A stretch of 38,463 nt of DNA from Planctomycetota bacterium (GTDB lineage: Bacteria > Planctomycetota > PLA2 > JAEUHO01), in contig JANQJW010000089.1 in NCBI GenBank assembly GCA_028281445.1, positions 1 to 38,463 of the forward strand, read 5' to 3'. The translations under genes were made by a program, and so were the position numbers. This document shows positions 24,864 through 32,215 of the stretch, in pieces; the first letter of the stretch is position 1, and each line of letters begins with the position of its first letter. The notes under the pieces were generated by a model that saw only the letters and a list, made by a program, of their open reading frames with translations, searched no databases and was not told the origin of the DNA.

Positions 24864-25321
24864 CGCTTTTTTCCGCCGAACGTCCTCGACATGAAGTCCA
24901 CGAAGCGCGGGATGTCGACGTTCACGCCCCGCTGGCCGTACACGCCCTTGTCGATGTTGTTGTAGGGGGCGTAGCTGTCAGAGAGCGCGTTTGCCCGGTC
25001 GCCGGCCGTCGGGCCCGGGCGCGGCGGCTGGTTCTCGACGCGCCGTCGCTCCACCGCGCGGGTGATCTGCGCGAGGCGGGCGTCCGCGACCCGCCGCGGG
25101 TCGGTCTCGCCCGCCGTCGTCGTCGGACGGTTCGAGCCCGGCTCCAGCGATCCGAAGCGCCTTTCGAGCGGACCGGGGGAAGCGGGTCGGGTCGCGGTCG
25201 GCACGTCGGTCGGCGACGTCACGGTGCTCGGTCCGGAGCCGCCGGCCGAGACGAGGTGCGCGCCCTGACAGCCGGCTGCTGCGAACGCGGTGGCGACGGT
25301 GAGGAGGAGCATCACGCGCAT
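24860..25321 (-). CDS. Lipoprotein of unknown function
   Basis: 153 residues: MRVMLLLTVATAFAAAGC gives a signal peptide and lipobox (AAGC), then a Ser/Thr/Pro/Arg-rich stretch and a C-terminus SYAPYNNIDKGVYGQRGVNV followed by FVDFMSRTFGGKKR. No enzymatic motif is visible. Its ATG is 6 nt from a TAGGCT box and has no ribosome-binding site, so it probably has its own promoter although it follows the unknown gene at 25356 on the same strand by 34 nt. Confidence 0.7.
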   Translation of the reverse strand: MRVMLLLTVATAFAAAGCQGAHLVSAGGSGPSTVTSPTDVPTATRPASPGPLERRFGSLEPGSNRPTTTAGETDPRRVADARLAQITRAVERRRVENQPPRPGPTAGDRANALSDSYAPYNNIDKGVYGQRGVNVDIPRFVDFMSRTFGGKKR

Positions 25322-25327
25322 GGGCTG

Positions 25328-25333
25328 AGCCTA
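25328..25333 (-). promoter_or_regulatory. -10-like box TAGGCT before the 25321 lipoprotein
   Basis: TAGGCT (25333-25328) lies exactly 6 nt from the ATG; no ribosome-binding site is present, as expected for a leaderless start. Confidence 0.45.
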
Positions 25334-25355
25334 GCACCAACGGGGGGCGGGCGCG

Positions 25356-25916
25356 TCAGCTCCCCTGCTGGGGCGTGGGCGAGCGCGGAATGCGGACGCT
25401 GAGGCCCGAGTTGGGGCCGTCCAGGAACCGCGCGGCAGGCGCGACGGAAACCGCCGTGCGCAGATCCGCGAGCAGCTCCGTCGCGCAGACCACCGAGTCC
25501 ACGAGATCCTCTCCGCTGCGCGAGCCGTGCGCGGCCGGCCCGGCGCGAAAGATGGCGACGCTCTGGAAGCCCTCGTCGAGCGCGCGCCGGCACACCGCCC
25601 GGATGTAGTAGCCGTGAAACTGTCCTTCGGCCAGCGTCCGGGCCGCGGTGGGGGGGACACGCTTGTCCAGGTCCTGGGTGTCGCCGCCGAGGATGCGCAG
25701 GAACTCGTTGTACTCGAGCGTGTCGGCCAGCCACGTCGCATCGTGCGCGTGCATGGCGATGCGCAGGAGCTCGGACCACTGGCGGCGGCCTTCGCGCGTG
25801 AGCCAGGGGCTCACGAACACGCGCCCGTTTGCGAGGTCGGTGTTCAGCTCGGACACCATGAGCGTACGGGTACGCGGGTCGAGTTCGTCCAGTACGAGGC
25901 CCGTGGCGTAGATCAT
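25356..25916 (-). CDS. Unknown soluble protein
   Basis: 186 residues, no signal peptide or membrane helix. It opens MIYATGLVLDELDPRTRTLM and contains HAHDATWLADTLEYNEFLRI, helical segments and a compact C-terminal half (LVDSVVCATELLADLRTAVS). I do not recognise a family. The start has no ribosome-binding site and lies one base from an 11-bp hairpin, so an internal ATG at residue 20 (MVSELNTDLANG) is a possible alternative. A palindrome matching those of the XRE operon lies about 90 nt upstream, suggesting shared control. Confidence 0.55.
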   Translation of the reverse strand: MIYATGLVLDELDPRTRTLMVSELNTDLANGRVFVSPWLTREGRRQWSELLRIAMHAHDATWLADTLEYNEFLRILGGDTQDLDKRVPPTAARTLAEGQFHGYYIRAVCRRALDEGFQSVAIFRAGPAAHGSRSGEDLVDSVVCATELLADLRTAVSVAPAARFLDGPNSGLSVRIPRSPTPQQGS

Positions 25917-25917
25917 G

Positions 25918-25953
25918 CAATCAGCCGCGACGCATGCGCGCCGCGGCTGATTG
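25918..25953. repeat. 11-bp perfect hairpin at the start of the 25356 gene
   Basis: CAATCAGCCGC (25918-25928) pairs with GCGGCTGATTG (25943-25953) around a 14-nt loop. On the minus strand the stem ends one base before ATG 25916. There is no T run on either strand, so it is not a standard intrinsic terminator. It would hide the ribosome landing site of the downstream gene if that is transcribed from further upstream. Confidence 0.65.
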
Positions 25954-26005
25954 GATTACGGCAGGAACGGCGCCGGAATCAACGCCGTTGTTTCGGCAAT
26001 CAAGA

Positions 26006-26029
26006 CCTTGAGTGGATATGCACTCAAGG
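26006..26029. promoter_or_regulatory. Operator-like palindrome O2
   Basis: CCTTGAGTG-GATATG-CACTCAAGG has two 9-bp arms. The 18-nt core TGAGTGGATATGCACTCA (26009-26026) matches the site in front of the XRE gene (27637-27654) at 16 of 18 positions. It lies between the third gene of the XRE operon and the unknown gene at 25916. Confidence 0.6.
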
Positions 26030-26055
26030 CCCGGAAAACCCGGTACGTCCGTCCG

Positions 26056-26367
26056 CTACGACGTGACCTGGTAGGCGACGTTCGCAGTCTGCCCGAGCGA
26101 GTCGGTCACACCGAAGTAGAGCGGCGTGTCCGGTGTTACCTCGACGTTGATGCGGACGTGGAGACCCGTGATCGTGTGATCGGGCATCGGGTCAGGGTTG
26201 GGGGGTGAGGGCAGCGCCGTCACGGTGTACGGCGGCGTGCCGCCCTGGACGACGATGTCGAAGTCGCCCGGCGCCGGCCCGCTGTTGGGCTGGGCGTGCG
26301 CCGTCATGCTTCCGGTGGTGGAGGACCCGGCACGCGAACGTGCCGACGAATGGCTGTCGTGGCTCAT
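26056..26367 (-). CDS. Small Ig/PKD-like beta protein
   Basis: 103 residues. A Ser/Thr-rich N-terminus (residues 1-30) is followed by a beta-rich domain: FDIVVQGGTPPYTVTALP ... HTITGLHVRINVEVTPDTPL and YFGVTDSLGQTANVAYQV. G-G-T-P-P-Y-T-V and D-S-x-G-Q are typical of SprB/PKD-like Ig folds, normally in surface proteins, but no signal peptide is seen. Last gene of the three-gene operon, 12 nt after the membrane protein's stop. Function unknown. Confidence 0.6.
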   Translation of the reverse strand: MSHDSHSSARSRAGSSTTGSMTAHAQPNSGPAPGDFDIVVQGGTPPYTVTALPSPPNPDPMPDHTITGLHVRINVEVTPDTPLYFGVTDSLGQTANVAYQVTS

Positions 26368-26379
26368 GGTGGGTAAGGC

Positions 26380-27195
26380 TTACTGCCCCTTTCGTCTCAG
26401 CAGCTCCCGTGCGATCTGCTGGATCTCCCTATCGCCCGATTGGAGGAAATCCATGAGCCGGTCAGACGGCACGTAGCTCTTGATGCTGCTGAGAGCGAGA
26501 ATCGCGGCCTTCTGCCGCTCGCGATCCTCGCCGTAGACGTATGTTTCGATCGCTTCCGGGGCCGAGAACTTCCCCGTTCGCGAGCAGTGAACCCATGTGG
26601 CAGTCAGTGCCTGCATTGTCAGGCGGGGTTCGGGATTCGTTAGGAACCACACGAGGCGCTCTTCTGGAACTGTGACACCCTTGTTCGTGAGCGCGCTCAG
26701 CGACCAGGTCTGAGCGGCGTTGGACTTCGCGTAGAGAAGCGCGAGTAGCCGGGTTCGCTCCCCGGCCTCCATGTCCCGCTTGAGCGTTGCCATCCAGACG
26801 CCCCGAGCCCACTCGCCGAGCTGCTTCTCGATCTCGGACGTCGGCTCCTGGATGTACTTGCGGAGCCGTGCGTCGTCCTCAGGCGTCAGCGGCTGCTCGA
26901 CCGCTTCCGCCGTGAAGAGGCCCTTGACCCACTCGCCCTCGGCCGCCATGTCCACGACAGGCGCTTCCGGACGGGTCTCACCGCCGCCGCCCGCGGGGGA
27001 GCCCGCGAACAGCTGCCACCCCAGCACGCCCACGAGCAATGCCCCGACGATCGATCCCCCGGCGATCCAGCGCCGGCGGACCCGGCCCGCGTGGGACGCG
27101 AGCTGCGCGACGCGCAGGATCTCCTCGCGCGGGTCCTCCGCCGTTGCAATGCGTTCAGCCACGCGGGCGTACTGTTCACCGTCTCGTTTGATCAT
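26380..27195 (-). CDS. Single-pass membrane protein with helical (HEAT-like) repeats
   Basis: 271 residues. Residues 1-42 are charged and cytoplasmic (MIKRDGEQYARVAERIATAE...), one membrane helix follows (WIAGGSIVGALLVGVLGWQLF, about 43-63), then a Gly/Pro linker and an all-helical outer domain whose units LLALLYAKSNAAQTWSLSAL, LVWFLTNPEPRLTMQALTAT, QKAAILALSSIKSYVP and LMDFLQSGDREIQQIARELL resemble HEAT repeats. The ATG overlaps the XRE stop (ATGA, 27192-27195). A sensor or partner of the regulator is an inference from this coupling. Confidence 0.65.
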   Translation of the reverse strand: MIKRDGEQYARVAERIATAEDPREEILRVAQLASHAGRVRRRWIAGGSIVGALLVGVLGWQLFAGSPAGGGGETRPEAPVVDMAAEGEWVKGLFTAEAVEQPLTPEDDARLRKYIQEPTSEIEKQLGEWARGVWMATLKRDMEAGERTRLLALLYAKSNAAQTWSLSALTNKGVTVPEERLVWFLTNPEPRLTMQALTATWVHCSRTGKFSAPEAIETYVYGEDRERQKAAILALSSIKSYVPSDRLMDFLQSGDREIQQIARELLRRKGQ

Positions 27196-27581
27196 GGCTT
27201 GCCGCCTCCCGGCGCGGCCGTGCGGCTGCCGCGATCACTGAGATCTGCATCCTGTTTCATGTACTTCTTCAGGACCCGCGGGGGTGCGACGCGCAGCAGC
27301 AGCCCCTTCACGTACTCCGGGTCTCGTAGCTGGTCGAGGTCGGCGTCCTTGTCCAGCAGTCCTTCCGTCGTGTCACCCATCAACAAAGCCAATCGCGCGA
27401 CCTGATACACCGCCCCCGGCATGCCGTCCTTCTTCAGCCAGTCGCTCAACGTGCGCTGATGCGTGCCGATCAGGTCCGCGACGACCTGCTGGCTGAGTCC
27501 GTACCGGCGCCTCCACCGTTCGACGGCTTTTCCGAATTCGGATAGGTCATCGTCTCGTGCAAGGCGCGGCATGACGTGCAT
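27192..27581 (-). CDS. XRE-family helix-turn-helix regulator
   Basis: 129 residues. The HTH at about residues 15-62 reads FGKAVERWRRRYGLSQQVVA followed by DLIGTHQRTLSDWLKK, with the Cro/CI pattern (G-L-S-Q-x-x-V-A, recognition helix after T-H-Q-R). The C-terminal half (LALLMGDTTEGLLDKDADLD...) is helical and unknown. ATG 27581 or 27572 could be the start. Two related palindromes lie 55-130 nt upstream, as expected for an autoregulated repressor. Translationally coupled to the membrane protein at 27195. Confidence 0.8.
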   Translation of the reverse strand: MHVMPRLARDDDLSEFGKAVERWRRRYGLSQQVVADLIGTHQRTLSDWLKKDGMPGAVYQVARLALLMGDTTEGLLDKDADLDQLRDPEYVKGLLLRVAPPRVLKKYMKQDADLSDRGSRTAAPGGGKP

Positions 27582-27635
27582 GAAGAATCACGAAGCATGG
27601 CGTCAATGCAAGGTCGAAAACACGGAAAGCGAAGC

Positions 27636-27655
27636 TTGAGCGGATATCCACTCAT
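27636..27655. promoter_or_regulatory. Operator-like palindrome O1
   Basis: TTGAGCGGATATCCACTCAT. The inner 18 nt (27637-27654) is a palindrome with a single mismatched pair around GGATATCC. It lies 55 nt upstream of the XRE start and matches O2 at 16 of 18 positions. Confidence 0.6.
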
Positions 27656-27693
27656 GTACCTTCGTTGTACGCGTACGGCCTGTAGCCGGCCTT

Positions 27694-27711
27694 TCAGCGG
27701 ATAACCTCTAA
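27694..27711. promoter_or_regulatory. Weaker operator-like site O3
   Basis: TCAGCGGATAACCTCTAA matches O1 at 14 of 18 positions, and its centre is 57 bp from that of O1. It keeps the AGCGGATA half and loses symmetry in the other half. Confidence 0.4.
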
Positions 27712-27746
27712 CGGAGTTTCACGCGCACAGAGGGTACGTTCGAGAA

Positions 27747-27841
27747 GGTGCTGGAGGGGGTCGTGTGTGGAACTCCCGCGCAGGCGCGGTGTTGCCGCTA
27801 ACCATTACACCGAATCTGTCGCGTGTTGCCCCTCCAGCACC
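27747..27841. repeat. 13-bp perfect inverted repeat, 27582-27966 gap
   Basis: GGTGCTGGAGGGG (27747-27759) and CCCCTCCAGCACC (27829-27841) are exact complements. Between them CCGCG-CAGG-CGCGG (27776-27789) can form a small hairpin. The 385-nt gap 27582-27966 holds no gene; it contains the XRE operator sites, this repeat and the structured element that follows. Confidence 0.65.
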
Positions 27842-27843
27842 AC

Positions 27844-27951
27844 CCTTCGGCACACCAGGACTCGGTGGCGCTTTGCGTACTCCTCCTCGCGTGTAAACAC
27901 ACGCGTCGTCGTCGTCCGCCTTGCGGCACCGTCGCCCTGGTGCGCCGAAGG
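27844..27951. repeat. Structured element related to dispersed element A
   Basis: Outer arms CCTTCGGCACACCAGG (27844-27859) and CCTGGTGCGCCGAAGG (27936-27951) pair at 15 of 16 positions. Inside are CGCGTGT-AAAC-ACACGCG (27888-27905) and CCGC-CTT-GCGG (27916-27926). The stretch 27914-27938 matches 20 of 25 positions of the conserved tail of element A (17133-17157), in the same orientation. It lies just downstream of the DUF2277 stop. Confidence 0.6.
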
Positions 27952-27966
27952 AAGTCCGCGGTCGGA

Positions 27967-28260
27967 CTACTCGCTGAGAAGACGGGCGCGCAGCTGCGCT
28001 GCGCGCTTGGCGCCTCTCTCTTTGGCTTTGCGGGCCTCGTCGTCGCGGTTGCGGGGCGGGGCATTGGTGAGGAGCGCATCGAGGAGCTTGTGGGTGGCCG
28101 CGGTGACCTCGGCGACGGCCTGGTCGAAAGCCTCCCGGTTCGCCTTCGAGGGCTTGGTGGAGCCGCTCAGCTTGCGAACGTACTGCAAGGCCGAAGCGCG
28201 GATCTCCTCGTCGGTAGCAGGAGGCGCGAAGTTGTGGAGCGTCTTGATGTTGCGGCACAT
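27967..28260 (-). CDS. DUF2277 family protein
   Basis: 97 residues opening MCRNIKTLHNFAPPATDEEI, then ASALQYVRKLSGSTKPSKAN: this is the DUF2277 signature, with the N-terminal C-R-N-I-K and F-x-P-P-A-(T/S)-D-E-E-I conserved. The C-terminus is Arg/Ala-rich and helical. The family has no known function; some homologues are wrongly labelled as other enzymes. ATG 28260 has no ribosome-binding site and is 6 nt from a TACCCT box. Confidence 0.88.
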   Translation of the reverse strand: MCRNIKTLHNFAPPATDEEIRASALQYVRKLSGSTKPSKANREAFDQAVAEVTAATHKLLDALLTNAPPRNRDDEARKAKERGAKRAAQLRARLLSE

Positions 28261-28266
28261 GGCAGC

Positions 28267-28272
28267 AGGGTA
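28267..28272 (-). promoter_or_regulatory. -10-like box TACCCT before DUF2277 gene
   Basis: TACCCT (28272-28267) is exactly 6 nt from ATG 28260; no ribosome-binding site, so the mRNA is probably leaderless. It sits in the 21-nt gap behind the upstream lipoprotein's stop. Confidence 0.45.
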
Positions 28273-28281
28273 GCCGCTCAG

Positions 28282-29070
28282 CTACTTGCGCATCCAGAGC
28301 TCCTCGCGAGGAAACGGGAAACGGAGGCTTGCGCCCCACAGGCGACCGTCGATCTCGATTGGCTGACAGACCTCGCCGAAGCGCGTGTTGAGCCCCCGGA
28401 AGTACGCGAGCAGCTTGTCGAGCTCCCCGATGTCCAGATGCACCCAGTAGTCGTCATCCCGGAATTTCTTCGTGGTCGGATCCGACAGCCCGGGCCACGC
28501 CTCGGGCCAGGCCACGGGTTCGTCCTTCGCGTTGCTGAAGTCGCCGAACATGACCTCGAGCTGCTCGGGGAGCCACGGCTGCGCGTCGGGGTGCTTGTAG
28601 GCGCGCAGCACCTTGCGCACGCCCAGGACAGTCTCCGGGATGTCCTCTGCGTAGCGACGTATGGTCACCGAGTGGCGCTCTGCGTCGTCCCAGACGTGGA
28701 CCCCGAGCCACGGACCGCGCACTTCGTCGCCGTACTCCGGCTCGAGGTCCAGCAGCGGCTGGAGACTCTCGCCCAGCGCCTCGCGAATGAGTGCCTTGCG
28801 CTCCGCGTTGCTCAGCACGACGGTCGCAAACTCGGAGTGGCCCTTCTCCCATGCGGTGCCGGCAGCATGCGGGGCGTACTTCGTCCGGTAGATCACACGA
28901 CCGTCGTCATAGAGGGCGAAGGTGGGCGCGTCGGTCCCGGGCCGCATCAACATCTTGTTGAACTCGATCAGGACCAGCACGGGAGACGGAGGCGCGCGCG
29001 TGGGTTCCGGAGCGTCTCCGCACGCCATTGCGCCCAGGACGATGAGCAGGGAAGCGGCTAGTACGCGCAT
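28282..29070 (-). CDS. Lipoprotein of unknown function
   Basis: 262 residues from ATG 29070: MRVLAASLLIVLGAMAC is a signal peptide with lipobox (AMAC). The mature part has mixed alpha/beta character: FALYDDGRVIYRTKYA and VLSNAERKALIREAL resemble small outer-face proteins that pair a beta meander with a helical part, but no family is recognised. The frame is open to 29187 across the tRNA gene, which rules out that longer start. TACCAT lies 6 nt before the ATG. Confidence 0.72.
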   Translation of the reverse strand: MRVLAASLLIVLGAMACGDAPEPTRAPPSPVLVLIEFNKMLMRPGTDAPTFALYDDGRVIYRTKYAPHAAGTAWEKGHSEFATVVLSNAERKALIREALGESLQPLLDLEPEYGDEVRGPWLGVHVWDDAERHSVTIRRYAEDIPETVLGVRKVLRAYKHPDAQPWLPEQLEVMFGDFSNAKDEPVAWPEAWPGLSDPTTKKFRDDDYWVHLDIGELDKLLAYFRGLNTRFGEVCQPIEIDGRLWGASLRFPFPREELWMRK

Positions 29071-29076
29071 CGCGCC

Positions 29077-29082
29077 ATGGTA
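29077..29082 (-). promoter_or_regulatory. -10-like box TACCAT before the 29070 lipoprotein
   Basis: TACCAT (29082-29077) is exactly 6 nt from the ATG; no ribosome-binding site is present. Confidence 0.4.
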
Positions 29083-29142
29083 GGCGTCAGCCCGAGAAGG
29101 TCTGTAGCTGAGCGAGCGTAAGGAGCGGCCGCTGGGGTGAGG

Positions 29143-29220
<78 letters not shown>

Positions 29221-29320
29221 TCGCTGCCGAAGACGTGAGTATCGCGGTCGACAGCCTCGCGTCAACAACACGATCTACCCGACGCGCGTACGCCAATCGA
29301 CAGGCGCCGATCCCAGCGTC

Positions 29321-29364
29321 GATGTAGGGGCGACCCGAGGCCCGAAGGGCCGAGTGGTCGGCCC
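29321..29364. repeat. Dispersed hairpin repeat B, copy 2
   Basis: Begins with the same 16 nt as 9456-9471. Outer stem GGGCGACC (29328-29335) with GGTCG-g-CCC (29356-29364, one bulged G); inner hairpin GGCCC-GAA-GGGCC (29339-29351), different in sequence from copy 1 but again fully paired. It lies between tRNA-His and the 29474 gene. Confidence 0.72.
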
Positions 29365-29473
29365 GCGAACCACGACCCGCACAGCCGAATTCCGAGAATC
29401 CGCGTGGGGCGCACGCCGGGCCTGCGCCATGACTCCTGAACGGGCGTATCTCGCCCACCCTCGGGAGGTATCC

Positions 29474-31780
29474 ATGACTCGCCAGCGCGCATTCGTCCTT
29501 GTTGCCCTCGTCCTTCTCACCTGCAGCTGCGGCGGCGGAGAGAACGCCCCCGCACCCCAGCCCGACCCGGCCGATCCGGGAATCGTGATCGGGGACACGT
29601 TCGCGGGCGAAGGCACTCCCGGTGTCTCCATCCTCGCGCCGGGCTCGAACGGCGTTGCCATGGTCGATACGGCCTCGGTGCAGCTGCGCGGCGCCCTGAC
29701 CGGCGACGTCACCGCGCTCACCTGGGAGAACCTCGCAACCGGCGCGACCGGCGACATCCCGCTCGCCGCGCAGTGGAGCGTCAACGTACCGCTTCAGAAC
29801 GGCGCGAACACCATCCTCGTGAACGCCGAAGGACCCCTCGGTGAGGACGGCGCGTTCCGGCTCGTCGAGCGCGATCCGAACTACGCCGAGGCCGGCCCGC
29901 TTCTCCTCGACCCGGCGCAGATCCTCGTCGGACAGACCAAGACCTTCACCGCCACGTGCCCCGTCGACCTCCTTGTGCCCGTCACCGCCGTCGAGCTCTG
30001 GGAGGTCGACTTCAACCAGCAGCCGATCGGCGAGCTCGCCGACATGCTCGACGACGGGCAGGCGGCCAATGGAGACGAGGAAGCGGGGGACGGCACCTAC
30101 TCGGGCCAGTTCCAGCTCTCGCCCACGGAAGCGTTGTCCAAGCTCCTGCGCGTGCGTATGCACCATGCGGGTGGTGCGCTCTGGGGGCCGATGTTCCTGC
30201 TGCCCATCAGCAATCCGATCGACCCGACGGCGTTCCAGGACTCGCTCGACTTCCAGGACGAGCTCATGACGCTCTACGAACAGACGGAAGGGACCAGCGG
30301 GCGGGAGGCGGCGATCGCAGCCGTCACGGCGGCGCTCGAGGGCAGCCCGCTCGTCCACAGCTTCGGGCGCGGCGGCGAGGAGGGCGGCTTCGGCATCCTG
30401 TTCGAGGCCGGCTTCCTGGGCGCGCTCCTCTTGAGTCCCGACGACCGCCGCGGCTGCGGTCCCGACAACTGCCCGCCAAACCTCCCACCGAACGGCGCCT
30501 GCTTCAGCGCGCTCAACGACATCCCCGGCACCGACGAAGCCGACACTATCTACAACCTGCTCGACACCAGTGACTGCGGACCCTTTCAGCCTCTGGAGTA
30601 CGGCAAGGACAACGTCCGGGTGATCGACGTGCGCATCGGCCTTCAGAAGGGCGTGTTCGTGATCGCTACGCACGGCGACAACGTCTACTACGGCAACGGA
30701 CTCGTGCCGCAGAACACGCTGTTCGGCACATGGGCCGGCGCAGGCGGCCTCGGCGACGCGTTGGCGGTGGCGCAGGGCCATCACCCAGCGGACTCGCAGC
30801 CGTTCTTCATGACGAACGAGTTCGAGAACCCCCTCGCAGTCCTCATCCTCCTCGAGGAGGAGCTGGCCACGGGCCAAGTCGTTGTCATCCGCCGCGGTAA
30901 CCGCTATCAGATCGGCCTCACGCCCGGCTACATCACGGCCAGGGTGTGCTGTCCCGATTCCATCGTCTACGTGGGCTCGTGCCGCAGCGCGTTCAACGGC
31001 AACCTCGCGAACGCCTTCATCAGCACGGGCGCGTCGGCCTTCATCGGCTACACGAGCTACGTCGACAGCAACTACGCCACCGCCCGTGGTACGGAGATCT
31101 TTCAGAACCTCGTCAACGGCCAGTCGCTCGGCGAGGCCTGGAACCGTCGCAGTGAGACGGGGCCGTCCGGCGCCAAGCTGGAGATGTGGCACGGCGGGGA
31201 CGCGTCACTGGACGAGATCTACCTCCCCGTGGAGCAGGTCAAGAACCCGAGCTTCGAGATCGGTCTGAACCGCGCACTCTTCGGCTGGGGCTCGAACGGG
31301 GACGTGTTCATCCGCCGCAAGGTCGGTGACATCCGCCCGCCTTCACCGCGTCGCTGCAACAAGAAGTTTCTCTCGATCGAGATGGAGGACGACTCGTTCG
31401 AGGCACAGCTCGGTCAGTCGGTGTGCGTCCCGCTGGGCCCCGAGAGAATCCGCTTCAAGTACAACATCGTCTCGCAGGACTTCATGGAGGTCTGTCCGGA
31501 CGGGGTATACGTGTCGTTCACCGCGACCATCGGCCCCCACGAGATCGTGAACATCAGGACGGACCAGCAGTGCGACGGCCTCGAAGAGGTGAACGCCGGC
31601 TTCGACCCGGACGAGGACAGCGACGGCAAGACCTACCAGACCGGCTGGCGCACGGCGGAGGCCAACATCTCCGACCTCGCGGCGCGCAAGGTCCAGCTCG
31701 AGTTCGAGGTCATCAGGCCGAGCGACGCCAACCTACCCACCTACATCCTGATCGATCAGATCGAGTGGGTGAAGCCGTAG
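29474..31780 (+). CDS. Lipoprotein with clan-CD (caspase/gingipain-like) peptidase domain
   Basis: 768 residues from ATG 29474 with GGGAGG upstream; the frame is open to 29354. MTRQRAFVLVALVLLTCSC gives a lipoprotein signal. An Ig-like domain follows (SVQLRGALTGDVTALTW...NGANTILVNAEG, about 60-120), then a linker region with a Cys-containing loop. The peptidase-like part has H400 in VFVIATHGDN and C503 in SIVYVGSCRSAF, then FISTGASAFIGYTSYVD: the His-Gly and Cys pair of clan CD enzymes. The C-terminal 150 residues (NPSFEIGLNRALFGWG...) look like a carbohydrate-binding-type jelly roll. Catalysis is not proven by sequence. Confidence 0.75.
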   Translation: MTRQRAFVLVALVLLTCSCGGGENAPAPQPDPADPGIVIGDTFAGEGTPGVSILAPGSNGVAMVDTASVQLRGALTGDVTALTWENLATGATGDIPLAAQWSVNVPLQNGANTILVNAEGPLGEDGAFRLVERDPNYAEAGPLLLDPAQILVGQTKTFTATCPVDLLVPVTAVELWEVDFNQQPIGELADMLDDGQAANGDEEAGDGTYSGQFQLSPTEALSKLLRVRMHHAGGALWGPMFLLPISNPIDPTAFQDSLDFQDELMTLYEQTEGTSGREAAIAAVTAALEGSPLVHSFGRGGEEGGFGILFEAGFLGALLLSPDDRRGCGPDNCPPNLPPNGACFSALNDIPGTDEADTIYNLLDTSDCGPFQPLEYGKDNVRVIDVRIGLQKGVFVIATHGDNVYYGNGLVPQNTLFGTWAGAGGLGDALAVAQGHHPADSQPFFMTNEFENPLAVLILLEEELATGQVVVIRRGNRYQIGLTPGYITARVCCPDSIVYVGSCRSAFNGNLANAFISTGASAFIGYTSYVDSNYATARGTEIFQNLVNGQSLGEAWNRRSETGPSGAKLEMWHGGDASLDEIYLPVEQVKNPSFEIGLNRALFGWGSNGDVFIRRKVGDIRPPSPRRCNKKFLSIEMEDDSFEAQLGQSVCVPLGPERIRFKYNIVSQDFMEVCPDGVYVSFTATIGPHEIVNIRTDQQCDGLEEVNAGFDPDEDSDGKTYQTGWRTAEANISDLAARKVQLEFEVIRPSDANLPTYILIDQIEWVKP

Positions 31781-31793
31781 ACGCGCGCGTGCG

Positions 31794-32204
31794 CTAGTCA
31801 GCCTGCGTGTCTTCGGCCTCGGTCGTTTCCGGCTCTTCCGTGTCGCTCGGATCCCCGCGTTCCTCCGCAATGGTGCGGAAGATATCTTCCATCCGCTGCT
31901 GCTTCTCGAGGCCGTCGTCGTAGCGCAGCGAGAGTCTCGGGGTGATGCGTGTCTGCATCGCCTCGGCGACGGCGCGTTGGATGACGGGCAAAGCGTCTTC
32001 GAGACCGCGTTCCGTCGTCCGGCGCTGGGACTCGTCGCCCAGGCTGGACCACAGGACCTGCGCGCGCGACAGGTCGGGGGAGAGCTTCACGCCCGTGATG
32101 GAGATCATGCCGACGCGGGGATCGCGCACCTCGCGCTGCACGTGCGTCGCGACCGTCCGGAGGATCAACTCTTGGAGGCGCAGGATGCGTCGCGGCTTCG
32201 CCAT
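31794..32204 (-). CDS. rbfA: Ribosome-binding factor A
   Basis: 136 residues. RbfA binds the 30S subunit and helps 16S rRNA 5'-end maturation. The KH-like fold is clear: ILRLQELILRTVATHVQREV then DPRVGMISITGVKLSPDLSR and the helix-beta end ITPRLSLRYDDGLEKQQRME, matching the family's D-P-R-V...V-x-V-S-x-D-L and P-x-L-x-F-x-x-D. An acidic tail (TEEPETTEAEDTQAD) extends it. Start is 11 nt behind the infB stop, so the two are co-transcribed. Confidence 0.93.
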   Translation of the reverse strand: MAKPRRILRLQELILRTVATHVQREVRDPRVGMISITGVKLSPDLSRAQVLWSSLGDESQRRTTERGLEDALPVIQRAVAEAMQTRITPRLSLRYDDGLEKQQRMEDIFRTIAEERGDPSDTEEPETTEAEDTQAD

Positions 32205-32215
32205 CTACGTCCGCC

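Noticed and set aside
25918..25953. Intrinsic terminator
   Set aside because: Strong stem but no T run on either strand.
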